A DNA stretch of 12,943 nucleotides from Nitrospira sp. (GTDB lineage Bacteria; UBA9089; CG2-30-40-21; SBAY01): NCBI GenBank assembly GCA_005239945.1, contig SBAY01000001.1, positions 1 through 12,943 on the forward strand. The letters are read 5' to 3'. Made by a program: the position numbers and the translations under genes. How positions within the stretch are numbered: position 1 is the stretch's first letter; every line of letters begins with the position of its first letter. This document shows positions 6,886-12,943 of this stretch, one piece after another. The notes below the pieces were generated by a model. It was given only the letters and a program-made list of their open reading frames with translations, had not been told where the DNA came from and did no database searches.

Positions 6886-9800
6886 CTATCCTGTTACCAC
6901 TGCCTCAAGGGGGATATCTGATTCGTAAGTCCCAATTAAGGTTGGAAGTGATAAGACAGGTTTTGGCTTCCAATCACACTTTTTGAGGTATTCCAGCACC
7001 TCTTTTTTATAGACAGTTGGTATATCTTTATCGGTACGAACAAAATGCTGTAAGTCATCGGGTAATGAGCCCATAAACTGTTTATAGAGCGAGATGTAAT
7101 GATTTAGTTTTAGCCGTCTTCCTTCGTGGGTATCATTCTTTCTTATGCATAGTTTTGCCATAGTAACCATTGCCCGTTCTTTACTTTCAACAGCGATTAT
7201 TAGATGTTCTGGAGAAGGTTCTTGGGTATCTACCAATTCTCGTGTTCGACCATCCATCACTGTCCAATTATCCTCTTCCTTTTTGGACAGGTATAATCTT
7301 CTATATTTGGCTGAGTGAGGTCCTACTACCACAGGGACACCAGCCCTGTTGCAGCCGGTAGCAATCGATGCGGCTTTTTGGGAATATGCACCCCAGGCAA
7401 GTCCCACGGCACCAACCTTATTTAAAATATAATCAGCAATTACCTCATAATTTGCTCGTAACGGTAATTTAGCAAAGATATTGGCTACCTTCATCGCGGC
7501 ACCAAGAATATGGGCATTTGCCACACAGCTACCGACATTCAAAACACAACCTGCATCAAAATCAGGTTTGTATCTTTCATAAATGGTCTTACCATCTTTA
7601 TCCTTTTTAAGCCCTGCGGCCATTGCCGAACAGCCGCTTAACACGACGATAAATTTTCTTCTGGCAAATTCCTCAGCAATATCAGCAATTTCCTCTATTT
7701 CCTCAGGGAAGTTCGAACAACCGACTATGGCAATAATTCCAGGGATTGTTCCCAGAACAATGGGTGAGCCAACCCTTCTTATCTCTACATCCATAATCGG
7801 TCCTCTTCCTACCCTGACATTATAACTATCCCAGGAGGCTGCCTGCTGCATAATCTTAAAAATCTCAACCCCTCTGGGACATTCCTGCTCACATTTACCA
7901 CAACCGATACATCTTGCAAATACCCTTTGTATCTTCTCGAAATTACCATCGGCTACATCCTGGAGTGCCTCTGAAAGAGGAAGCAGATTGGCACAAACAC
8001 GGTCACAAAGCTGACACCCTTTGCATACTTTGGCTAACTCAATCGCCTCTTCCCTGGTAATAATCTTTTTCGTTCTCTTTGCGGCGATAAGAGGTAAAAC
8101 CTTTGCCCCTACCTCTCCTGCCTTCTCAATATCTAAAATCAAGACCTGCTGGCCTTCATCTACTATCATTTTAACAATCTCATCTACCGTTTTGTGGGTT
8201 ACATCTTTTAATCCGTAACAAATCTTATCTGAGGTAGCAATCAAGGCATTCCCCATCTGTCTGGCAATTTCAGGTGTATCACACCAGACACATTGTTCAT
8301 CGGTAATGATTAAATCAGGAATGCCTGTTTTCAAGAAAAACCGTTGATGGGATAGCGGACCTATTACCTTTGCCTTATCGGAATATCGTGTATTATCTAA
8401 GGCAGTACAGCAGATACCGGTTACTTCAACCTTATCGTAGATTCCTGCCGCTCTAAGATGGTCTATCATCACCGTGGCCACAAAGGCATTATGTCCGATA
8501 CAACAGGCTACAGGTTTCTCCTTATCCACACTGCCCCAGCCTAATCCTACCAGCGGGGTTTCGGCAATCGAGGTTGGGAATTTAAAACCAACAATCTGGG
8601 CAATATCTGCCGCTTCCATGGCTAAAAGGTCTAACATACCCATATGCAATGCCTTTGATTCAAAATCAAGATTATTCCCTTCCTGGCCGGTATGTGTTGA
8701 AGATACACCATGAACAACCCCCCTTTCTACATACTCAATAGCCGTTCTCAAATCCCCAAGTGTTTTGGGTTTTAACCCCATAACTGTTCGTATAATTGGT
8801 GCCTCAAGTACTACTTCATCTCCCAGGTCAAGTTTGTAGTCTTCACCAAATCTTTCAATGAGATGGTCAATGAGATGTCTGCCGTGTGCGGCATGAGCGG
8901 AACATCCCATCAGGCAGGCAATCAGAACAATCCTTCCTTGTTGACCACAAATATCGATGCCGCAGGCACCTTTTTTATCCCCTGTTAAATCGCATTTGCC
9001 ATAGGTGCACAAACAACATAAATCACAGAATGGTGCATAAAATGGTTTATATGTCTGTAACAGCCGCATATCCCATCGCCGCAGGGTAGTCATCTCTGGC
9101 ATAGCCGTATGTCCTATCGGTTCCCACTTATCCTCTGCCTCGATTATTTCATAGATTTCTTCTTTCTTTGTTCTTATTGCCTTCTTCTCTTTAACGGCCT
9201 TTTGTTCTTCCTTGATAAGTGGTATCATACCCTGGAGCAATTGTAATCGCTTTTGGATACTATCTATTTCTATATTCAACCGTTCGGTTATAGAAGCCCC
9301 CTCCATTATTTCGAGTTCTTTTATTTCTTTTACGGTGATAGTTGCTGGTGCCTTTTCCTCTGTCAGAGGTGCTACCTCTTTAACCTCTCCCAGGATAGTT
9401 TCTTTGACCAATTTTAAACTCTCTGGATTTCTCATCACGACAAGATTTGCCCCAGATGAGATTAAGGCCAAGGCAGTTATTGCCTCCCATAAGACACCTT
9501 GGGTGGCATCCTCTTTGGCATCCTTTTGTTTCCAGACCTCTTTACCGATATTAGCCATAATAGGCATATTCATCATCTCATCATTATGGATAACCCCTAT
9601 CTGTTTTATCCTTTCCATATTGGAGAAGGAATAATCTAATCCGTATCCTAAGGCAGAGGATAGCGGGTCAATAACTATCCTTTCTTTAGGGAAGAATTTG
9701 GTTAATTTTATATTTAATTCCTTACATAGATTTAGGTCTAATGGTGTCTGGGCAATGATGCAATGTCCGTTATCAAGTGCAGCTTGAGCAATCTCCTCAT

Positions 9801-10278
9801 AATTTTCCTTTTGAACAGGCCCAAGCAACAGATTCATCTTTGAGCATTTCATAGCTATTTCGACTAAGACCTTAGCATCCTTATCCTTATCACCTGTTCC
9901 CATGACTATTAAAGGGGATGGGATATTTTTTGCCAGATTCTTTACATTTTCTGCAATTTTGGCTACATCAAAATTATCCTGCTCTGTACTGCTCAAATAA
10001 AGACAGATGGCTCCTGCCCCATAGTTTAATGCCTTTTTAGCCCAGGAAACAGGGTTATCGGCAACATCTGCATAAAAGGCATAGAGGTCTTTGTGCCAAT
10101 CAGCAGGTGTGGTATCACATATCTCTAAGGCAAAGACTACAGCCTGTCCCTGCTCACCTTCAAAGCTGTGAAGAGGTAAGGTTTTCTCTCCACCAATCTG
10201 TAATGATTTACCCTCCGTGCCTAAGATAACCTTTTTTATTTCTCCTTTGTAGGTTTCAAAAAAATCAGTAAGTTGCAT
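6886..10278 (-). CDS. cdhD-cdhA: CdhD::CdhA fusion: corrinoid protein small subunit fused to CO dehydrogenase
   Basis: 1130 residues in one open frame. Residues 1 to about 300 are an AcsD/CdhD TIM barrel (delta subunit; VIDPLSSALGYGLDYSFSN at 202-220). Residues about 300-380 form a charged, partly coiled-coil linker. Residues about 381-1130 are an archaeal-type CODH alpha subunit. Its D/B-cluster cysteines cluster at 418-439 (C418, C421, C422, C424, C429, C439). Two ferredoxin motifs (C752, C755, C758, C762 and C790, C793, C796, C800) are the insert that separates CdhA from bacterial CooS/AcsA. The C-cluster ligands match H596, C623 or C624, C663, C883, C918 and C976. It interconverts CO2 and CO and, through its delta part, helps carry the methyl cobamide. 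ATG at 10278 has AGGAG about 8 bases upstream. I see no convincing internal ribosome site at the domain junction. Confidence 0.94.
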   Translation of the reverse strand: MQLTDFFETYKGEIKKVILGTEGKSLQIGGEKTLPLHSFEGEQGQAVVFALEICDTTPADWHKDLYAFYADVADNPVSWAKKALNYGAGAICLYLSSTEQDNFDVAKIAENVKNLAKNIPSPLIVMGTGDKDKDAKVLVEIAMKCSKMNLLLGPVQKENYEEIAQAALDNGHCIIAQTPLDLNLCKELNIKLTKFFPKERIVIDPLSSALGYGLDYSFSNMERIKQIGVIHNDEMMNMPIMANIGKEVWKQKDAKEDATQGVLWEAITALALISSGANLVVMRNPESLKLVKETILGEVKEVAPLTEEKAPATITVKEIKELEIMEGASITERLNIEIDSIQKRLQLLQGMIPLIKEEQKAVKEKKAIRTKKEEIYEIIEAEDKWEPIGHTAMPEMTTLRRWDMRLLQTYKPFYAPFCDLCCLCTYGKCDLTGDKKGACGIDICGQQGRIVLIACLMGCSAHAAHGRHLIDHLIERFGEDYKLDLGDEVVLEAPIIRTVMGLKPKTLGDLRTAIEYVERGVVHGVSSTHTGQEGNNLDFESKALHMGMLDLLAMEAADIAQIVGFKFPTSIAETPLVGLGWGSVDKEKPVACCIGHNAFVATVMIDHLRAAGIYDKVEVTGICCTALDNTRYSDKAKVIGPLSHQRFFLKTGIPDLIITDEQCVWCDTPEIARQMGNALIATSDKICYGLKDVTHKTVDEIVKMIVDEGQQVLILDIEKAGEVGAKVLPLIAAKRTKKIITREEAIELAKVCKGCQLCDRVCANLLPLSEALQDVADGNFEKIQRVFARCIGCGKCEQECPRGVEIFKIMQQAASWDSYNVRVGRGPIMDVEIRRVGSPIVLGTIPGIIAIVGCSNFPEEIEEIADIAEEFARRKFIVVLSGCSAMAAGLKKDKDGKTIYERYKPDFDAGCVLNVGSCVANAHILGAAMKVANIFAKLPLRANYEVIADYILNKVGAVGLAWGAYSQKAASIATGCNRAGVPVVVGPHSAKYRRLYLSKKEEDNWTVMDGRTRELVDTQEPSPEHLIIAVESKERAMVTMAKLCIRKNDTHEGRRLKLNHYISLYKQFMGSLPDDLQHFVRTDKDIPTVYKKEVLEYLKKCDWKPKPVLSLPTLIGTYESDIPLEAVVTG

Positions 10279-10306
10279 AATTTATCTCCTTGTTATTTCT
10301 TTTTGG

Positions 10307-10365
10307 GTAATCGGATTTAGCGGATAAAACGGATAAATATTAAGAAATCCAATAAATCCGATTAC
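10307..10365. repeat. fold-back element built of 9-base repeats
   Basis: The 92-base gap before the CdhD::CdhA gene contains a perfect 13-base inverted repeat (GTAATCGGATTTA at 10307-10319 and its complement at 10353-10365). Inside the left arm three 9-base units follow each other (CGGATTTAG, CGGATAAAA, CGGATAAAT; 10312-10338). The right arm, read on the minus strand, has two (CGGATTTAT, TGGATTTCT). It separates the accessory island from the core CODH/ACS block. No T-run follows on either strand. Confidence 0.8.
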
Positions 10366-10370
10366 TAAAA

Positions 10371-10769
10371 TTAACGAAACTCCAGTTTAACAATCTCCCC
10401 TGTCCGCTTTACAAACTCTTTAGCGTCTTGGAGTACCTTTTCGCACTCATCAGCATCAACCTCTGGATTACTTTCATAATCACATCTTTCTCGAAGTTCT
10501 TTAATATAAGAGAGGGCTTTGCTGTATTTCTTCTCCACTATTGCTGGTTGAACATAGTGGAGTCCAAACATTTTTACTACTCCAGAATGCTTATGAGGGT
10601 CTACATTTTTAATGAAAAGAACTGCCCTTGCAGCATGGTACATAGCATAATAAGCCTTTGAGACTGAATTAGCATATCTTTGATTGTCAAGTAAAAGCTG
10701 GGCTGATTCCAATTTCTCTTTTGCTATACTCAATCTTTCCAACACTTCCTCTTTTAATTCATCTGCCAT
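10371..10769 (-). CDS. HEPN-domain protein (UPF0332-like), putative toxin partner
   Basis: 132 residues, all-helical HEPN fold. Visible landmarks are AYYAMYHAARAVLF (39-52), KHSGV (60-64) and LRERCDYE (92-99), the pattern I associate with the UPF0332 branch of HEPN proteins. The classical toxin motif R-x4-6-H is not present: the position after R93 carries Asp97-Tyr98 (R-x3-DY), so RNase activity cannot be assumed. It overlaps the upstream nucleotidyltransferase gene by 16 bases, the typical arrangement of MNT/HEPN toxin-antitoxin pairs. ATG at 10769 is preceded by AAGGGG. The pair interrupts a metabolic operon, which suggests acquisition by transfer. Confidence 0.88.
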   Translation of the reverse strand: MADELKEEVLERLSIAKEKLESAQLLLDNQRYANSVSKAYYAMYHAARAVLFIKNVDPHKHSGVVKMFGLHYVQPAIVEKKYSKALSYIKELRERCDYESNPEVDADECEKVLQDAKEFVKRTGEIVKLEFR

Positions 10770-11089
10770 AAAACAACCCCTTCTTTCATCACATTTCTAA
10801 TGAAAGAACGATTTTTTCTCTTTAGGTTAGAGAATTCTTTATTACTATATATCTTAGGGGAAAGGTCAACATTATATTTTAGGGATATATCAAGCGCAAC
10901 CCCACATATATCTTTAGCACATTCATAATCCTTAATTTTAGTCACAATTATAGTATCTATATCAGAATCAATTCTATCATCATTCCTTACTTTTGAGCCA
11001 AAAAGCTCCATTAAGAGTATCTTCCCTTTAAACCTTTCTAATAGCTGCCGTTGAAATTCTTTTAACGCCCTTTCTTCTCTCATTAACAT
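10754..11089 (-). CDS. mntA: MNT-type minimal nucleotidyltransferase, putative antitoxin
   Basis: 111 residues with the complete minimal nucleotidyltransferase signature G31-S32-x10-D43-x-D45 and a third acidic residue at D75 (NVDLSP), so it should be catalytically competent. In studied MNT/HEPN systems the MntA protein transfers AMP to the HEPN partner and silences it. Here the partner begins within the last 16 bases of this gene. Start ATG at 11089 has AGGA 8 bases upstream; a second ATG two codons later is possible. The coding sequence looks more AT-rich than the flanking CODH/ACS genes, in line with foreign origin, though composition was judged by eye. Confidence 0.9.
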   Translation of the reverse strand: MLMREERALKEFQRQLLERFKGKILLMELFGSKVRNDDRIDSDIDTIIVTKIKDYECAKDICGVALDISLKYNVDLSPKIYSNKEFSNLKRKNRSFIRNVMKEGVVLWQMN

Positions 11090-11133
11090 TTGTCTATTCC
11101 TTTGAGAGTTTTAGACCTTGCGTAAATACGCTG

Positions 11134-11535
11134 TTAGACGGTGTTGCTCACCTTAGTTCCCTTTTTAACTTCCAATTGTGCAATGTCAATGATAACCCCA
11201 CATTGAGTAAGAAAATCCATTCCTATTATCCCTTCGATTTCAAACCCATAGTCCATTATCCCAATTTCAATTTCAAAATCTTTGAGTTCTAAATCACCTA
11301 TCACCAAATTATCTATCCGTCGAACAAAAACAAATTCAAATCCTCCAACACCTCGAATTTGGCGGATTGGATCGTATGGTTCAGCAACCAGTCCAATAGC
11401 TGCTACTTTGTCAGATGAAAAAACACTACCTGCTAAACCTGTATCAATAAGAACTTCTTTAAAATCAAGTTTCTTACCTTGATATATTAATGTTACTGTT
11501 ACAAATGGGAGCCCTTCTCGAACACGAATCTTCAT
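11134..11535 (-). CDS. retropepsin-like aspartic protease domain protein
   Basis: 133 residues. The catalytic motif D31-T32-G33 lies in LIDTGLAGSVFS, a flap-like RGVGG follows at 61-65, and IIGMDFL (103-109) matches the hydrophobic-hydrophobic-Gly element at the end of single-domain retropepsins. Such proteins act as homodimers. There is no signal peptide or membrane anchor, so it is cytoplasmic. ATG at 11535 is preferred over the one at 11559 because GAGG stands 6 bases upstream and the start shares a base with the upstream stop (TGATG). Bacterial proteins of this type are often encoded next to a small partner like the one here; the substrate is unknown. It has no evident link to acetyl-CoA synthesis. 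Confidence 0.85.
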   Translation of the reverse strand: MKIRVREGLPFVTVTLIYQGKKLDFKEVLIDTGLAGSVFSSDKVAAIGLVAEPYDPIRQIRGVGGFEFVFVRRIDNLVIGDLELKDFEIEIGIMDYGFEIEGIIGMDFLTQCGVIIDIAQLEVKKGTKVSNTV

Positions 11536-11792
11536 CAAATACCTCGAATTCCTAACCATCTACGTTCAGTAATATCGAGGGTCTTACGATCTGTATGCAG
11601 AACATAAAACTCACGCTCTGGATTTTGATGATGAAGTTGACCATAACTCTGCATAGCTTGTTGGGAATTGGTAAAAGTATTAACTACAGCAATCTCATCC
11701 AAAATACGCTTATTTGCTTCAGAATGAGCCTTAAGCGCTTCAACCAGAAGCCATTGACCTGGATAGTAAATCCGAGCTTCTTCCCATCTCAT
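11535..11792 (-). CDS. small unknown protein paired with the retropepsin gene
   Basis: 85 residues, soluble, no cysteines, rich in charged and aromatic residues (YYPGQWLLVEAL near the start, REFYVLHTDR and ERRWLGIRG near the end). I do not know a named family, although from memory I associate similar small proteins with retropepsin-like genes in other bacteria. The ATG at 11792 is chosen because GGAGG is 10 bases upstream; the TTG at 11810 would place that site inside the gene. Its stop overlaps the next start (TGATG), so the two are co-translated. It could be a substrate, inhibitor or partner of the protease, which is inference from arrangement only. Confidence 0.75.
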   Translation of the reverse strand: MRWEEARIYYPGQWLLVEALKAHSEANKRILDEIAVVNTFTNSQQAMQSYGQLHHQNPEREFYVLHTDRKTLDITERRWLGIRGI

Positions 11793-11853
11793 AGAAAGAA
11801 CACCTCCCAAGGTCTTCTTAGTAACTATTTATCCAAAGGAAGGGTGATGAGAG

Positions 11854-11940
11854 TCAGGTGATCGGTTATCAGTAATCGGTAAAGAAAAAATATCTATTGG
11901 TTGTTACCGATCACCTGATTACCGATAACCGATAACCTGA
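11854..11940. repeat. fold-back element built of 7-base repeats
   Basis: This element fills most of the 149-base gap after acsE and starts one base beyond its stop codon. The left arm (11857-11884) runs GGTGATC, GGTTATC, AGTAATC, GGTAAAG. The right arm, read on the minus strand from 11937, runs GGTTATC, GGTTATC, GGTAATC, AGGTGATC, GGTAA. The consensus is GGTNATC. Arms are separated by about 20 bases. In RNA a long imperfect hairpin would form; no T-run follows, so a standard terminator is unlikely. No promoter convincing enough to list is seen between this element and the following gene. Confidence 0.82.
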
Positions 11941-11941
11941 T

Positions 11942-12814
11942 TTACACCTCTAACCACGCATGGGAATATAAACTTCTGCCCATCAACACATTAACCGTTT
12001 TGGCATACTCAAGTTCTTTTCCAGAGAGAGAACTTAGATTAATTTCTTCATCCATGGTTTTATAGATAATCTCTTTTATGTTGGGCAATTCACCACGCAT
12101 TAATTTAATCAACTCCTCATCGAAGCTGTCTGCAATAGCAGAATATTGGCCGTATCTCTCCAGCATAACCAGTTCGGTTCTATTTAATATGCCCCGTAAA
12201 TGAGCAGGAGCACCATTAGACAGGTTAGATAAACCAAGTGTAGATTTAGCCCCTGGGCAAATATCCTCAAGCATCTTCATAAACTCCAGACATTCGACTA
12301 CTCCTTTTTGGTCTGCGGCTATAGGCATCATAATCGGGTCAACCCAGATATTTTCGTTTGGTATGCCTAATTCATTAGCGTAGGCAACCGTTTCCATAAT
12401 AGCCTCTGCTCTGGATGTAGCATCCGAAGGGATGCCAGCATCAGTCAGAACTGAGACAACAATCTCAACATTATATTTTAGAGCTAAAGGCATCATCTCC
12501 TCTTTGCTTTCTTGTTTGCCGGAGGCAGAATTAATCAAGGCTTTATTTTTACATACCCCAAGGCTCATATCCATAGCTTTTGGATTCATCGTATCCAGAG
12601 ATAGAGGCAAATCTACTACCTCCTGAATTATTTCTACCAGCCAGGGTAGTATTTCCGGGTCTTTTCTGACAGGTCCTACATTCAAATCAAGATAGTCTAC
12701 CCCTGCTTCTTTTTGCCTTATGGCCAATTCCTGCAGTGGTTCTTTTTGCCTCCCCTGCAATGCATCAGAGACTACCTTGGACAACATGTGAATATTTTCT
12801 CCAATTATTATCAT
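11942..12814 (-). CDS. acsE: methyltetrahydrofolate:corrinoid/iron-sulfur protein methyltransferase (AcsE)
   Basis: 290 residues forming one pterin-binding TIM barrel. It transfers the methyl group of methyl-tetrahydrofolate to the cobamide of the corrinoid protein. Active-site positions fit the Moorella enzyme: SLDT with D74, INSASG with N95, VDP with D159, and GLSNLSNG with N197; LDLNVGP (42-48) is the usual first pterin loop. It is about 28 residues longer than the roughly 262-residue Moorella enzyme, with an extra charged C-terminal tail ending …LYSHAWLEV. ATG at 12814 has GGAGGT 6 bases upstream. It is the first gene after the promoter. A folate-type methyltransferase beside archaeal-type Cdh subunits implies that the methyl branch uses tetrahydrofolate. 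Confidence 0.95.
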   Translation of the reverse strand: MIIIGENIHMLSKVVSDALQGRQKEPLQELAIRQKEAGVDYLDLNVGPVRKDPEILPWLVEIIQEVVDLPLSLDTMNPKAMDMSLGVCKNKALINSASGKQESKEEMMPLALKYNVEIVVSVLTDAGIPSDATSRAEAIMETVAYANELGIPNENIWVDPIMMPIAADQKGVVECLEFMKMLEDICPGAKSTLGLSNLSNGAPAHLRGILNRTELVMLERYGQYSAIADSFDEELIKLMRGELPNIKEIIYKTMDEEINLSSLSGKELEYAKTVNVLMGRSLYSHAWLEV

Positions 12815-12820
12815 TTTCTT

Positions 12821-12826
12821 ACCTCC
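12821..12826 (-). promoter_or_regulatory. ribosome binding site of acsE
   Basis: GGAGGT on the minus strand, 6 bases before the ATG at 12814. It is the strongest Shine-Dalgarno match in the window and fixes the acsE start. Confidence 0.85.
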
Positions 12827-12850
12827 ATATTTTATTTGATGTGTGGGAAT

Positions 12851-12880
12851 ATTCTACCATAAGTTATTTAATTTTGTCAA
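12851..12880 (-). promoter_or_regulatory. sigma-70-type promoter of the acsE-led operon
   Basis: Minus strand: a perfect -35 box TTGACA (12880-12875), an 18-base spacer, and a -10 box TAGAAT (12856-12851). An A-run just upstream of the -35 box resembles an UP element. Transcription would begin near 12844, giving a leader of about 30 bases. It is the only strong promoter seen and may drive the whole minus-strand gene series down to position 212. No operator palindrome overlaps it, though a large palindrome lies 8 bases upstream. Confidence 0.75.
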
Positions 12881-12887
12881 TCTTTTT

Positions 12888-12937
12888 TTTAAGGGGAGAG
12901 AAACCCTTTTTGAAAAAAGGGTTTCTCTCCCCTTAAA
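12888..12937. repeat. perfect 24-base palindrome upstream of the promoter
   Basis: Arms 12888-12911 and 12914-12937 are perfectly complementary, separated by only two bases; the core reads AAGGGGAGAGAAACCC followed by T-rich and A-rich halves. On the minus strand the 3' side is followed by a run of A, and on the plus strand by cytosine-rich sequence, so it is not an intrinsic terminator for either direction. The similarity TTAAACCCCTC just beyond hints at further repeats past the window edge. Confidence 0.8.
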
Positions 12938-12943
12938 CCCCTC

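Noticed and set aside
9142..9378. Two separate genes (cdhD and cdhA) joined by mistake
   Set aside because: The frame is continuous, the linker has a plausible charged helical composition, and neither ATG near the junction has a good ribosome site. An assembly error cannot be fully excluded without reads.
9212..9634. A plus-strand open frame of 140 codons opposite the CdhD part and linker of the fusion
   Set aside because: It lies wholly antisense to a strongly recognised gene and has no recognisable domain; its length follows from the codon use of the opposite strand.
11094..11133. Integron attC-like site between the retropepsin and MNT genes (GTCTAA repeats, small GCGTA/TACGC stem)
   Set aside because: The stem is only 5 bp, the core sites do not fit the attC consensus, and no integrase is present.
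11536..11559. Upstream ATG for the retropepsin gene
   Set aside because: No ribosome site precedes it; the ATG at 11535 has GAGG at good spacing and the TGATG junction.
12888..12937. Intrinsic terminator
   Set aside because: The T-run precedes the stem on the plus strand and appears as an A-run after it on the minus strand, the wrong side for termination in either direction.

Overview
The window is a densely packed stretch of AT-rich bacterial DNA in which every convincing gene lies on the minus strand, so transcription runs from right to left. It encodes the carbonyl branch of the Wood-Ljungdahl (reductive acetyl-CoA) pathway together with a NADH-dehydrogenase-like electron input module. 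Shine-Dalgarno sites, a sigma-70-type promoter, a bacterial methyltransferase (AcsE) and NuoE/F/G-type genes point to an anaerobic bacterium, probably an uncultivated lineage. The CO dehydrogenase/acetyl-CoA synthase (CODH/ACS) parts, however, are of the archaeal (Cdh) type. I cannot name the phylum from the sequence.

Layout in order of transcription: a promoter (about 12851-12880) and acsE (12814-11942); an inverted-repeat element; an accessory island of four small genes (11792-10371: an unknown protein plus a retropepsin-like protease, then a MNT nucleotidyltransferase plus a HEPN protein); a second inverted-repeat element; then the core block 10278-3688, with a CdhD::CdhA fusion, a CdhB::CdhC fusion and AcsC (CdhE). 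The core block is followed, with overlapping or one-step-coupled genes, by NuoE-like and NuoF-like subunits (3691-1372), a third inverted-repeat element, a short NuoG/HoxU-like subunit (1248-607) and a small protein that may be DUF3786-like (610-212). The last 211 bases hold no clear gene.

How the parts work together: AcsE moves a methyl group from methyl-tetrahydrofolate to the cobamide of the corrinoid protein (the CdhD domain plus AcsC). The CdhA domain reduces CO2 to CO, and the A-cluster of the CdhC domain joins methyl, CO and CoA into acetyl-CoA. The NuoE/F/G-like trio lacks any hydrogenase or membrane part here and probably passes electrons between NAD(P)H and ferredoxin or the CODH.

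The main novelty is that the five subunits of the archaeal ACDS complex (alpha, epsilon, beta, gamma, delta) are compressed into three polypeptides by two separate fusions, delta::alpha and epsilon::beta, while keeping every metal ligand I could check. A second unexplained signal is a set of three intergenic fold-back elements whose arms are short tandem repeats with periods of 8, 9 and 7 bases. They share one architecture but have unrelated unit sequences.
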